64,000 bases of DNA from Bipolaris cookei (lineage: Eukaryota > Ascomycota > Dothideomycetes > Pleosporales > Pleosporaceae). The stretch spans positions 311,570 to 375,569 of the forward strand of contig NRSV01000013.1 in NCBI GenBank assembly GCA_002286855.1, written 5' to 3'. The position numbers were made by a program, and so were the translations under genes. How positions within the stretch are numbered: position 1 is the stretch's first letter; every line of letters starts with the position of its first letter. Shown here one piece after another: positions 31,532 through 42,955 of the stretch. The notes beneath the pieces were generated by a model. The model was not told the origin of the DNA. It made no database searches and saw only the letters and a list, made by a program, of their open reading frames with translations.

Positions 31532-34500
31532 TATGTTTCTTGACAAAGACCAGGGAAGACCAGAGTGGAAGTGCAGGAGCTGGCGTGATGGTTTGCGTGC
31601 AGCGGGGTCGTGGGTTCTCCCACCAAGATGATGAGGTTGTGTGCAGTCGCAGGCGGGCGGCCAATAGAAGCTCGGCGTGACGGGGGGGGTCCAGAATGTA
31701 ACAGATTGCTGCTGGCAGATAGAGAGGGTCTTGTGTAGAATGGGGTAGAAACTAAACCGCCAAAAGATACTGGCAGACGGTGCAGTTTGTTGACTGACGA
31801 TGGTATAGCGTTCACGAAATCTCCGCTGTGCCGCGGGCGTGGTTAGGTTATACGGCAGATCAGGGCAGCAGGAGCAGCAGCAGGCGCATAGGGAGGGCAA
31901 GTGGAGACGATGTCTGGCATGCCCGGGTTTCGAGGACGCACTGGCAGCGGGCTCGCAGCGTGGCTCACGCGCGCAATGGTGGCGTTGTCGTGTATGGATC
32001 TCCTGAAAGGCTCGAGTATTGTGGTCCCCAAGTGGTTCGCCGTGTATGAAGGGGTTAAACAGGCGGACGAGGGGTAGGTGGTATGCGACGTGCAGGATCC
32101 AGGAGCCGCACCGCACTAATAGCGTCTCTGTGTGGGCGCCCAAGCTGCAGGCGCGTGAGCGCAAGCGTCCGCTGCCCAGATGCTGCGGACACAGGGAACT
32201 GCTGTGCTGTGGGGGTGTGAGGCAATAGGGAGCAGGGGTGGTGGCACCCGTTGGATACTACTGCTATCTGAATCGTATCACGTATGTTGAGCGACGGGTA
32301 TTAGTGTGGACCTTTTGAGCTTTGCGATCCGCCGGGAACTGGTGCTGCTATAAAGGCGGCAGGGGGGGGGGCAAGGCAGAGTCTGACGGCTGATGATGAA
32401 TGAGCAAGAAGGCTGTCGCACACGGGCGAATGTTAGGCACAGACGCCTTCGCAACACAGGCACACGCGCACACACACACACCTAGGGACGGGTGCCGTTC
32501 ATGTCCAGCAAACCACGGGCGAAAAGGCAAAAATCTTTCCGGCCGTCCGCGTATGCGTAGGCTCGTCTGCAAGATGAGGAGGCTGCTGGTGGCGGGACGC
32601 ATCCGGTGGATGGACTGCTCAGAAAAAGTACTTTAGGGGCCCGACCACTCGACGACGACAACGACGACTTGGATTGTACAGATAGCCAGCAGCGTGCATG
32701 ACATGATACGACTGGGGAATTAAGGCAGAGGCTGCGTATGCATGTAGTCGAATCGAAGATTGGCCTCGCTGGGCTGGAGCTGGTGCCTGAGAAAGCCTGA
32801 ATGCTCATCACGTTAGGATATTACGGCCATGGCAGAGCGGGTGGGTGGGTCTCTGCTGCAGCACCGAGCGAGCGAGAGAGAGAGAGATTGGCACCGATGA
32901 CGAGGACTTGGACCTAGCCGGGCACCATCATCATACACGCTGTGTGGTCAGAGTAAGTAGTGATGGTATTAGCCGGCTAGAAAGGGGTACGAGCATTTCG
33001 TGTGGTGTTAGCAGTCTGGCAGCGTCTTGTCAGGAGCTCAAGCGAAACGTCCGTCTTTCCACAGACAGGGCGAGAGTGACATGGCACCATGCCGGGTTGG
33101 GTATAGGGCGTGGTACCGACAGTCGCTTCGCTGCCTTGCTCATGGGCCCTCACGATCGGTGCCATCTCCATGGGCACGCACTCGATGACCAGGCCAGGAG
33201 CCCTCGGGCGGACTGGGCCTGGCGAGATGCCGTCGTGTGCCGCAGGCTGAGCCGGTGTCGATGTCGCGCACCACACATGTCGGCGAATTGATTTGGACCA
33301 AAGCATGGTAGTCGCAGTCGCCTGCAAGGTTCTAACGGCAGACGCATCACCATCAGCACAGCCTGCATAAAACAATAACCCTCCACATGCCTACGCCGCA
33401 TGGGGGAAAGGCAGCTTGGGCCTGGGAGAGTGCTCTAGTCTGCATAGACACAAGGGCAGACAGGCCTACCGCATGGCACCGCATGAACTAAACACGACCA
33501 TTGCGCCCGCGAAGCGAAACACGGCTGAGCAGACTTCGAGAAGCCTTTCAAACCATCTACACTCCCGCACGGGGAAGGGGGCCTGGCGCCTCTCATGCCG
33601 TGAGCCGCCACAACGTGTGCCTGGCTGGTGGCGGGCTGGTGGGCAAGACGAGGGCGGTTGCAGTTGCGTGCACACACACACGCACACACACACAAGGCCC
33701 CGGGCAGTCGACTGGGGGAAAGAGGCCCAGCTGCAGCTGGGGGAAGAGGCCATGGCTGACCAAGAGCGGTAACCAGACTGGCGGGTCGAGTGCTTTTGCG
33801 CCGCACGCGACAAGACAGCTGGAGGGGCTGGGGGATCGCAGGACCCTAGTTCCCAGGGTTTGTACGTCTATCGTCGCTGGGAATCATGGCGGCCTGGCTG
33901 ACGGGGTTGCAGTGTGGGCGTTGCCAAGCCGAGGCTCGTCTGACAGGCGGGTGGTGGTGGGTATAATGCTGGTGATGGTGGTAGTGGTAGTGGTAGTGGT
34001 GGTGGTGGCGGCCACGGCCGACTGGCGCCGTCGGCAAGCCATCGAAGACGCATCGGAGGTAATGCAGGTCGCAGTTGTATGCAGCTGCAGGCCTTGGATC
34101 CAAAGGCAACACGCCGTGGCCATGGCACCGCAGTGATAGCACACCTACTTGTTTGCTGCCAACACGACTCCTGTGTTGTCGACCTCACCGGGGCGGCGCT
34201 GATCTCTGGCGTTGATCTCCCTGCCGCTCAGGAACACGCCGTGGTACTAGCCCTGTGATTGACCGTGTGCCGGATTGGGAAGCATTTCCGCCAGAGTGCG
34301 GGAGGAGCCGACAGCAGCAACACGAGAGACTCAGATTGTCTCGGTCTCAGGCCACGCCTCTGGAAACAAGACGAGAAACCCTTTGATTTGGGACAACCGT
34401 GGTCCGGGAGGCGACCGAGCAATTCACCGCCGACCGCCCTCATCGCCTTGAACCTTCAGGCTGCGGGGCCACAACATCGGGTCTTGCCGATGCTCGCCGG

Positions 34501-35025
34501 TGGGAGCCCGTCATCTGGACGAGCGGTACACGGCTGCCAACAGCTGCAGCATACGGACGTAGAGTACATACGCACGTATGAACGAGTGTGTGTCTCTACA
34601 GCCGCCAGGCCATAACCTGGAAAGGACAAAATGACGCCCACTCGACATGCGCAGACACTAGTCAAACGATGCACCACCCCACACTTCTCTCCCCTGCATC
34701 CATCCTGCTCGCGGGTAATCTGCGGGAGATTGGAAACATAGATACTACTATGTACATACATGTATATGTATGCGTGTAACAAAGCAATTGCTAAGCAGGC
34801 GAGTGGACGGGCGGCAAACAGGGTCATGCTGCTGCCCACATGTTCCAATATGCCGAATGACGATGGCCGGCGCAATGGAGGGGCTGCACCAAGCACACGC
34901 ACACACACAACCACAACCGCCGCCATCGCCATCGCCATCGCCATCACCACCCTCGTAGCAACATCAGCAGCCACCACCACCACCACCACCGCCACGCCCC
35001 TTCCTCCCCCGCCCAGAGCAGCACC
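31532..35025. other. 3.5-kb GC-rich region with simple repeats and only shadow frames
   Basis: Many long but mutually overlapping frames on both strands reflect base composition, not genes: none has family resemblance or a consistent exon chain. Simple repeats include AC runs near 32463-32481 and 33669-33692, a GGT/GGTAGT run at 33949-34012, and CCATCG/CAC runs at 34914-34992. It probably carries the long leader and promoter of the Zn2Cys6 gene and the CIA2 promoter. Confidence 0.5.
34914..34992. repeat. Trinucleotide/hexanucleotide repeat before CIA2
   Basis: Runs of CCGCCATCG, CCATCG and CAC units end about 35 bp before the CIA2 start codon, so they lie in the promoter or leader. Confidence 0.7.
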
Positions 35026-35688
35026 ATGGAGCTCGACAAGGACAACGCCAACCCCACCATCTTGAACCCGTCGGATCTGCCCTCGCGCCGCAGCGATGCA
35101 ACCGGCAAGAGGCAGCACCACCCCGGCTCTGGCCTGTTTGACGACCTGATCCCCCGCTACACATATCTCGTCGACCCCCTGGACGAGCCTGTTTCGCCAG
35201 CCGACTCGGACAGCGACGACACACATGACGAGCCCATTGACGAACAGGAAATCTATGGTCAGTTTTTTCTTGCCCCTGCCTGCCTGCGTCATTAACTGTA
35301 CCTGACCCCACGCATGAAAGACCTCATTTCCACCATCTGCGACCCCGAGCATCCGTTGTCCCTTGGCTCCCTCTCCGTCGTCAACTTACCCGACATCCAC
35401 ATTCTGCCCCCTGCCTCGCCGCTGTCCAGCATCAACACCGTCGTCGTCGAAATCACCCCGACCATTACCCACTGCTCACTCGCCACCGTCATCGGCCTAG
35501 GTGTGCGTGTTCGTCTCGAGCAGGCCCTGCCCCCGCGCTTTCGCGTCGATGTCCGCATAAAGAAGGGCACCCACAGCACAGACGAGCAGGTAAACAAACA
35601 GCTGGGCGACAAGGAGCGCGTCGCCGCTGCCCTCGAAAACGGCACGTTGATGGGTGTGCTCAAGAAGATGCTTTCCACGTGCGAGTAA
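35026..35688 (+). CDS. CIA2: MIP18-family cytosolic iron-sulfur assembly protein
   Basis: Exon 1 (35026-35257) and exon 2 (35321-35688) join through a 63-nt GTCAGT intron to 199 aa. The start of the MIP18/DUF59 domain is split by the intron (QEIYDLISTICDPEHPLSL). The family's reactive cysteine lies in ITPTITHCSLATVIGLG, and the end GTHSTDEQVNKQLGDKERV is highly conserved from yeast Cia2 to human FAM96B. The protein works with Cia1 and Met18 to deliver Fe-S clusters to cytosolic and nuclear enzymes such as DNA polymerases. The acidic N-terminal extension (SPADSDSDDTHDE) is usual in fungi. It is convergent with LSM2. This is an essential housekeeping gene, so the surrounding DNA is core genome. 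Confidence 0.95.
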
Positions 35689-37024
35689 CGCGCCGAGGCC
35701 CTTTCTTGCCCTTCAACACCTTCACATGCATGTGCCACATGTTCGCCAAGCACCAAACTGCCAACCTTCAGCGCGCTTGAGTCCTCTATTACCTGCCCTG
35801 ACCAGGATATCATCTGTCCCCATTTCTCTCATGGCAAACAAACTTGGCCCTCGAACCACAAGTTGCCCAATGCCAAGTATCGATTCCATACCACCGGTAA
35901 CGCTTTTTGCAATCAGCATCGCGAGCTTATTCCTGCTAGCCTCGTAAGCGGCCGTACGCGTAATCTGTTTTGGACGACCCTGCGCTGATCATTGCCCGTC
36001 ATCCCAGGCATTATGTTTTTTCCAATTGTCTACTAGAGTATTGACGAGCTCGTATCGTTTGTCAACTACGTCCAAAAACTGACGGCGAAGCGGGGAAGTT
36101 CATTTGCCACAATGCTGGGCTATTTTTTCCTGCTATAGCTTTCGCCTGTCTATAAGATATACCTAGCATACCCCCCTTTTTTTTGCAAAACTGGCCTCTT
36201 GCGGCCACTTTGGGTATAGCTGCTAAAAGTGGATCGCTCTATATGTACAGGTATATTAGCCGCGTCTTCACTTCAAGGGGGAACGGGGGAGCGGACGAAA
36301 AGAAACCAAGATAGGATCGGGGATTGCGCTTAGATAACGTTGAATGGTCATGGTTTTTGTTTGGTATCAAGAGAGGTAAAAGACCGCATCGATTGCAATC
36401 TCAGCAGTGCAGGGCGGTGTAAGGCGCTATATTAGCACATGATGCTTTCCCGCAAGGGTGGATGTTCATAGAACTTGCTTGTTTCAAACGCCGTTCCCCA
36501 TGAACTGGTAATTTGCAAGCCGGTCGGCCCAAGTGCCGTGCTTACACATGTCGGTGTATGAGAGTACCTTTGAAACCCACATGTAATCTGCGTTTTGTCC
36601 GTCTTGCTCCTAAGCGAGGTATGAGAAGAAGCGCCGGTAACGTCTGAGCGGGTTGTGATTGTGCGTAGTTGAGCCGCCGCTCAATGTTTATTCAACAAAT
36701 GGTCAGGACGACCAGGTAGATCTCTTCAAGTCCCCCCCCCCTCTCTCTCTCTCTCTCACTCAAGCCTCAAGAAATCGAGTCGACAGTATTCACTTCTTCT
36801 TCTCTCTTTTTTGTTCCAATGGGTATACCAAGTCCTAAGCGCCCTATTCCTCATGCCGTCGTAGATGCATTTGTCCCTGCCATTTCCATTCATCTTGTGC
36901 ACTCCGAATCACCAGCGCTCTCCATATCCCTATTCCCCCCCCATCCTCCTCCTCCTCCTCCTCGACGCAACATCCCATATTTCTCCTTTCCTTCCCCCAA
37001 CCTATGACCTCCCTAGCCCATCCT
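35689..37024. other. Intergenic between CIA2 and LSM2
   Basis: Two convergent 3' ends flank 1.3 kb. Short frames are present but none is supported. A CT microsatellite follows a C run at 36732-36758. Confidence 0.5.
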
Positions 37025-37543
37025 TCATTTGGCCTTGTTCTTCGCCGCCTCCGCCTCCCTCCTCGTCGCATCCTCCAGCAACGCCGTGTCGACCGCGCCC
37101 GAAGGCAAGTGTACATATCGTACAACGGAGCCGCGAATAAACATGTCTTTGGTCGAGCACTACATCCGCTCATTAGCCTTTTTGCATATTCCTCTTCTTA
37201 CCCCATTCCCAGCCTCAATTCCTTCTACCCTCACCACCACCAGAAAAAAACAACAACAAATCTTCCCAAGAAAAATAAACAGAATAAGATAGACAAACGT
37301 ACCAAATGTGGCCATCTCAACTCATCCACCGCCTCCGCATTATCCAGCTTAATATTCAAATACTGATCCACGCTCTTAAGCGTCCCACGAATCTGCACTT
37401 CGTTCTTGAGTTCGACGGTGATTTCGTGCTCTACGAGCGTTTTGAAGAAGCTAGTGTTGTTTGCGTCAGTATATAGCGCTATCTGCGATGCCGGTTTCGC
37501 GGTCCACCAGTGTAGCTAAGGAAACGAACCTGAAGAATAACAT
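37025..37543 (-). CDS. LSM2: U6 snRNA-associated Sm-like protein LSm2
   Basis: Three small exons, 37530-37543 (14 nt), 37303-37450 and 37025-37159, sum to 98 aa in frame. The first exon encodes only MLFF and part of a Ser; the second starts FFKTLVEHEITVELKN and ends QYLNIKLDNAEAVDELRWPH, the Sm1 motif region. The third gives MFIRGSVVRYVHLP, the Sm2 motif, and a Lys/Ala tail. This is the LSm2 subunit of the LSm1-7 ring (mRNA decay, P-bodies) and LSm2-8 ring (U6 snRNP). No frame of the full protein exists without splicing, so it is easy to miss. Many GTGCGT repeats at 37577-37633 lie just upstream. Confidence 0.95.
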
Positions 37544-38145
37544 TGTTGGGCGAGCAGAAGATGGGGGGGATTGGTGCACGTGTGCGTGTGCGTGTGCGTG
37601 TGCGTTTGCGGGTGCGGGTGCGGGTGCGTGTGCGGTGGCGGTAGTGCGGAGGGGGGGGGATTATGAGAAAGCGGGTTGTTGTTGTCGCGACTTTTGGTGT
37701 TGGATGGCGAGCGGGTGTCGAGTTTGAGTGACGGAAGGTTTGCGCAGGGACCCCGTGTGTGGGGAGGGGGGGGGGGAGCGGTGCGGCGGCCAACGTTGAG
37801 GTAAAGATCTGAAAACAGGTTGGGTTGACTTGACTACTACCACCGATTTTCAGCATAACAAACGTTTTCACTACGTACTTCTTGAAGTCTCATGTATCTT
37901 GATATAGTGTTACCTTTTTTATCAATTTATTTACAAAAGAAAAATAAATAATCGGTCTACATAGGAAATGGGAGGTTTACAAAAGAAAAAAGAAAAAAGA
38001 AGGTCAATGTCGTATCAAAATCCTTTGTCGTCGTGTCCAGCCCAACAAACAACCCTTATTCCAACTCCCAAAATGTCTTTCCAAATCCCATCATAAACAT
38101 CGTTTCATACGTCCTCTCTTCTCCAAACCCCAATAAATTCAAAAA
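37544..38145. other. LSM2 promoter and intergenic sequence with GTGCGT repeats
   Basis: GTGCGT/GGGTGC units at 37577-37633 and G runs near 37650 and 37765 mark the LSM2 upstream region. The right part is A-rich. No gene is supported. Confidence 0.5.
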
Positions 38146-40821
38146 TCACTTTCTTGCCCAACCAGTCAGCGTCCTCCATCCAGAATGGCCCTGTGCACCT
38201 TCTTCCAGTACATTGACTACCCCCTCGAGCAATTTGTCCTCGTCCTTGCCCATCTCCATTTGCAATCTCAACAGCCACCTCTCCCACGCCCAGCTACCGA
38301 CAATGCCAGTTAGCATCGCAGCATCAATAGTCGTGCCGAGCACCGGCGCGTCTTCAACCTCAATACTACCATCCTCTGCGATCCTACGTTCTTGGTGCTT
38401 CGGCTCAGCTCCAACCGCAAGCGTATCGCGCCAGTTTGCGGCCGTCTTACCCATGGGCAGAAACATCCAAGCTCTTTGCACTTCCTTGAATCCGGCTTTG
38501 GAGATGCGGGGGAGAAAAGCCTTGGTGGGCTGCGCATCATAGCCGCGTGTCTTGAGATTGAAGCTAAATTCGACGCCCATGGCTTGCGCGTTGCGGCCTG
38601 CGTGCACCACATCTGCGTCCATGAGTGAGTAGTCGAGAATGCCTCCAGGCTTCAGGCATCGGTAGCACTCCTTCAAGCACAAGTCGTACTCGTCCAACGA
38701 CCTGCCCATGGGCTTCCTGGTCTTGAGAAGCTCGTACAATGTGCGCGCCGAGATGACATCAAAGTGGCCCGAAGGAAAGGGAAGAGTCCACAAGTTGGGC
38801 ACGGTCATGTGCTTGTGGTTACTTGGGCCCTTGACATTCGAAGACATGTTGTTGCCTTCGGTGTAAACTGTAATCACGGTGGCGTATGGGAAATTATAGG
38901 CAATGTCCCATGCCCAGTCGTTGGTCGCAACGCCACCAATGTCAAGAATGCGAGGCGTACTGGCACGTGTAACCCGTCGTGCAGCAGCCTTGCTCAGCAA
39001 CCTTCCTCCATTGAGTTGTTTTTGTGCCTGCAGAACCCAGTGGATAGGCAGCATCTGGTCGAGCGCTTGGCGTTCCATCTGCGCCCGTGCAATTCTCTCC
39101 TTCAAAACAGTCGGGTCGTTGACAAAGAATTCAGACACTGGCCGTGGTGGTGCTGGACGATCCGGCTGGTTGAGCTCAAACTTGCCGAGAAGTTGATCAC
39201 GGTGCGCCAATGGACTGCAGCGACGCTGCACATGCAGAGCCTCAGCGCGCGTCTGACGGTGGATGAACGTATCCTTTTTCTGGCAACGAGAGCGAAGGTA
39301 CTCAAGGCCTTGCACGTACGTCGCAACAAGTTCAGTGGCTGACTCTTGCACTGGAGACTTAGCCGGCTCATCGGCAAACTTGACTGATTTCTTGACCACA
39401 GTCTTGTCGAATGAGTTGCCGCGGCTGTGGGTTCCACTGGAGAGGCTGGGCGAGCTGATGTCGTTGATATCGCGGAGCGCAGCCTGTAGCTCATCTTGTT
39501 CCTCCAACCACCGACCCGTCATTTCAAGATTCGCAGAAGATGCCTTTTGAAGCTCAGCGTTGTAATTCTCATTGTACTGGAACACAGTCTTGCTAGGATT
39601 GATCTCCTTGATCTCAACATTTTCGTCAGTGGGGCTGAGAATGACCGGTCGTGATGTTGGCAATGGCTCATCGAAACCATCAAGGGTGGATCCTTGTAGA
39701 GTAGAGTTTCGGCGTGGAGGAGCCGGTACTGTTGGCCCGGGGTGTGGAGAGGTGTTTCTGCGGTTCTCCCTCTCCCATGGAAGATTGTAAAACTTCTCAG
39801 CAGTGGAAGTGTTTGGGATAGAATCTTGTCGCTTAGGAATGCTCCATGTGTGACGAGCAGTCGATTGCAGTGAAGAGAAGAACCCGCCTGGTGATGGGAC
39901 TGAGAGGGCAGAGATGGGAGTACTACCAGAGGATCCATTTCCGAAAAAGACAGAGGGAATGTTGAGGCCGAGACTAGGCCGAGAAACTTCGCGCATCTCA
40001 CCTCCTGTCGCACCTGTTCCCGACTCTTGTTGCTTTGAATCTTCGTGCTGTTCAGTGGAAGGTGAGTTGCCAAGGTGCTGGAGCGTCTCCATGGCTTGAA
40101 GGTCAAGTTGGACAGGACCCCAAGAGTCGGTGCTTGAGGGAGATCCACACCTGCGCTGTGATACTGGAGTAGCTGGGCAGCTGAGCTTGTCCATCTCTTC
40201 TGATGTGAGGCTGCCGTCCAAGGACGGGGCGGCTGAGCGCTCTGGCACCTGCAGATTATGAGAGTTGATCATGTCGAGGAAACGGCGTGAAGGAGTGAGC
40301 ATCAGTGAGGGAGTGACGGGCATGGCCGAATTGGCACTCTTCAACTTCTCAATGGTTGGCCAAGCAGATGGGGAGGGGATGACAATGGATGGGTAGCGCC
40401 TTTTCCTTGGCTGTGTTGCAAGCTTCTTGACTGATGCTGATGCGTGGAGAGGCACCTCGGCTTCATCATCAGTGATGTCGTACAAGGAGTCGAAGTCACT
40501 GTCTGTACGGCTCTGCCGGCTCGGTGGCGGGAACGTTGCCGAGTGGATAGGCAAGGGCGCTGATGACTGTTGAGGCATGTAGAACAAGCGGGCCTTGGGG
40601 GTAGGGAAGTCGTCGACGATCGATGGCGATGTAGGACTGGGTTGGAATGCCGAAGAGGTCGAGTGTCTTTGAGCAAGGTAGTAAGGGGGGATGGGACAGT
40701 CGTCGTGTGTGGTATTAAGTGCCTGTCTCTGGTCCAGCGGAGACGGGGCATGGTGGGAGGGTACCCTGGTGCTGGGGGCCGCAGGATGGTATACTGCAGG
40801 CTCGAGTATCTGGGGCATCAT
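38146..40821 (-). CDS. Large protein with C-terminal SAM-dependent methyltransferase domain
   Basis: One exon encodes 891 aa. The first 600 residues are Ser/Pro/Thr-rich and look disordered, with repeated SPS and PSSTDS-like blocks. A class I methyltransferase fold begins near residue 624 with the SAM-binding motif RILDIGGVATNDWAWDIA. It continues with an acidic strand end (VITVYTEG), a motif IV-like FPSGHFDVISARTLYELL, and LKPGGILDYSLMDAD. The glycine motif is DIGG rather than the commoner GxGxG, but this is seen in fungal relatives. Substrate is unknown; regulatory roles (LaeA-like) are only one possibility. The start codon is the first of two Met codons. Frames on the other strand are shadows. 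Confidence 0.8.
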   Translation of the reverse strand: MMPQILEPAVYHPAAPSTRVPSHHAPSPLDQRQALNTTHDDCPIPPYYLAQRHSTSSAFQPSPTSPSIVDDFPTPKARLFYMPQQSSAPLPIHSATFPPPSRQSRTDSDFDSLYDITDDEAEVPLHASASVKKLATQPRKRRYPSIVIPSPSAWPTIEKLKSANSAMPVTPSLMLTPSRRFLDMINSHNLQVPERSAAPSLDGSLTSEEMDKLSCPATPVSQRRCGSPSSTDSWGPVQLDLQAMETLQHLGNSPSTEQHEDSKQQESGTGATGGEMREVSRPSLGLNIPSVFFGNGSSGSTPISALSVPSPGGFFSSLQSTARHTWSIPKRQDSIPNTSTAEKFYNLPWERENRRNTSPHPGPTVPAPPRRNSTLQGSTLDGFDEPLPTSRPVILSPTDENVEIKEINPSKTVFQYNENYNAELQKASSANLEMTGRWLEEQDELQAALRDINDISSPSLSSGTHSRGNSFDKTVVKKSVKFADEPAKSPVQESATELVATYVQGLEYLRSRCQKKDTFIHRQTRAEALHVQRRCSPLAHRDQLLGKFELNQPDRPAPPRPVSEFFVNDPTVLKERIARAQMERQALDQMLPIHWVLQAQKQLNGGRLLSKAAARRVTRASTPRILDIGGVATNDWAWDIAYNFPYATVITVYTEGNNMSSNVKGPSNHKHMTVPNLWTLPFPSGHFDVISARTLYELLKTRKPMGRSLDEYDLCLKECYRCLKPGGILDYSLMDADVVHAGRNAQAMGVEFSFNLKTRGYDAQPTKAFLPRISKAGFKEVQRAWMFLPMGKTAANWRDTLAVGAEPKHQERRIAEDGSIEVEDAPVLGTTIDAAMLTGIVGSWAWERWLLRLQMEMGKDEDKLLEGVVNVLEEGAQGHSGWRTLTGWARK

Positions 40822-41822
40822 GATATTTTGGGGGTGATGTGAGCACCGCCTCTTGCAATTATTACTAAAGATACTTTTAAAATCCGAGGGGGCGGAATAG
40901 CGGCGTGGGCGAGAAGGGTCTAAATACCGAAGTACTGGGGGTCGAAGAGAAGGGATATTAAGTTGGGCTATAGCCCTGAACTGCGCTGGTCAACAGCTTA
41001 CTGGAAAAACTGGGGAATGCTTCGATCAACGAAGACTTTGCGAGGGAAAGGAGGCTCGGAAAAGGGCTAGAAGTGAATGACAGCAAGAGGGAGTGCGGCG
41101 CGGGCGCGGCGACGATGGGATATATTGTACATAGACGCTGGCTACTCGTTGGATTTGTCCGAGCTACGGTGCGAGTGAGTGGAGAGACAATGGCGGTTCA
41201 GTAGTGGCCACGACATGGTGACCACGGTGGAGAAGGGCATGATTGGGCCAACAACGCCTACGAGCAGATGGTGTTTACCAGGAGCTAGCTGTTGTGGGCT
41301 AGCGAGGCCGTGTTGTGTCCGATGTGGTTGGATGTTTTGCTGTCTACGCGCCGGGCTGTGCTATTTGCAGCTCTCGCTTTGTGCACGGCGGACCAATGGC
41401 GAGGCGAGCATTGCTTGGACAGCATAGTCGCCCACTGGTGCAGCCCATCTCGTGCTGCCAAGTCTGTCCCGTCTGATCGCCAGTCTTGGAATATAGTTTG
41501 CAAGGTAATGGCGAGTTCATGCGCATGTGTGAATGTACTTTACATGTTGCTGTTGTGTGTGTCCAAGTGGTTGCTTTGCGATGAAGGCGTGCCAAGCATG
41601 CGGGCGGGGCATTGACGGGCGGGGTGGGGCAGGCAGGCGTGACGCTGGGCCATGTCGTCACAACACCAAAAAGCTATCGTGAGCTTCGGGTACAGCACAG
41701 CGCAGCACAGCACAGCACAGCACAGACGTACATATCCGTTCTAGAATCCCGACGCAACCGCGCCCTCTCTGCCATTGGTGCCATTACTCAAGGTTAACGC
41801 ACACAGACACACCTCACCAGCC
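40822..41822. other. Divergent promoter region of methyltransferase and RPE1 genes
   Basis: One kilobase between two divergent starts. A CAGCA microsatellite (41692-41725) lies about 100 bp before RPE1. No coding evidence in the overlapping frames. Confidence 0.5.
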
Positions 41823-42955
41823 ATGTCACCGCCCGCCATCATTGCGCCTTCTATCCTGTCGGCCGACTTTGGAGCGCTGGGCAAGGCTTGCTCAGACACG
41901 ATTGCCCAGGGCGCCGACTGGCTCCATGTATGCGCCCGTAGCCGTAGCCGTAGCCTCGCCAGCCCCACGACTGACACGACGTGCAGGTGGACATCATGGA
42001 CGGCCACTTTGTGCCAAACATGACGTTTGGTGCCCCCGTCGTCACAAAGATCCGCTCACACGTTGACCGCCCCGCCACGGCATATGCAAAGGGCACCTTT
42101 GACTGCCACATGATGATTGCCGAGCCCAAGCGCTGGGTCCGCGACTTCAAGAAGGCTGGTTGCGACCTCTACTGCTTCCACTACGAGGCCGCCGTGTCGT
42201 CTACTGCCGCCGACTCGCCCAGCGGACAGTCAGATGAAAAGACGTCGCCAAAAGAACTGATTCGCTTCATCCATGCCGAGGGCATGCAAGCCGGTATTGC
42301 CATTAAGCCAAGCACGCCTGTCGACGTACTGTGGGAGATATTGGACAGCCCAAACAAGGAAGAGGTGCCTGATGTGAGTTCATGTCCCCTGCCCTGCTAC
42401 CCTTACGCCCGCCGGAATCAATAACACAATGGGAATACGCACGGTATATATTGGTCAGACGGACCGCCAATGTGGTCGACGAGTCCGAGGTTGATAGGGC
42501 TGACAATGTTTGGGTGTCGGCGGCACGCTGTGGCGGCGCTTAAGCATGCAAACCTTTGCAACTCGATGCATCGGCCCTCGGCCGCCCACGCCGCTGGCTG
42601 TTCCCGCTGCAGGATCAACAACCTCAAGAATCAACAAGGGCACCGTGCAGTGCTACATGGCTTTGGGCACGAATACTGACGTTGCTAGATGGTCTTGGTC
42701 ATGACGGTAGAACCTGGCTTTGGTGGTCAGTCCTTTATGGCATCTGAACTCCCCAAAGTAACCGCTCTTCGACAAAAGTATCCCGAGCTGCACATTGAAG
42801 TTGATGGCGGCTTGAGCGAAAAGACGATTGACCAGGCTGCTGATGCTGGCGCCAATGTCATTGTTGCGGGCAGCGCTGTCTTTGGCGCTGCGGACCCTGG
42901 CGATGTGATCAAGAAGCTGAGACAAGCTGTCGATAGCAGAAGGGGTAAACTGTAA
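41823..42955 (+). CDS. RPE1: Ribulose-5-phosphate 3-epimerase
   Basis: Exons 41823-41927, 41987-42373 and 42689-42955 are all in phase 0 and give 252 aa, normal for fungal RPE. The TIM-barrel landmarks are the N-terminal IIAPSILSADFGALG, the catalytic and metal-binding VDIMDGHFVPNMTFG (Asp and His), CHMMIAEPKRWV (His), MTVEPGFGGQSFM, and VDGGLSEKTI with the second catalytic Asp. The phosphate-binding end is NVIVAGSAVFGA. It interconverts ribulose 5-phosphate and xylulose 5-phosphate in the non-oxidative pentose phosphate pathway in the cytosol. The second intron is unusually long (315 nt), with no recognisable gene inside. Confidence 0.95.

Noticed and set aside
31235..32164. 309-codon minus-strand frame as one protein
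   Set aside because: Only its last part contains real coding exons of the Zn2Cys6 gene; the rest is GC-rich upstream sequence and the frame runs through two introns.
34456..35352. 298-codon minus-strand frame
   Set aside because: It overlaps CIA2 antisense and simple GGT/GTGGTG repeats; its composition (Val/Gly runs) comes from the repeats.
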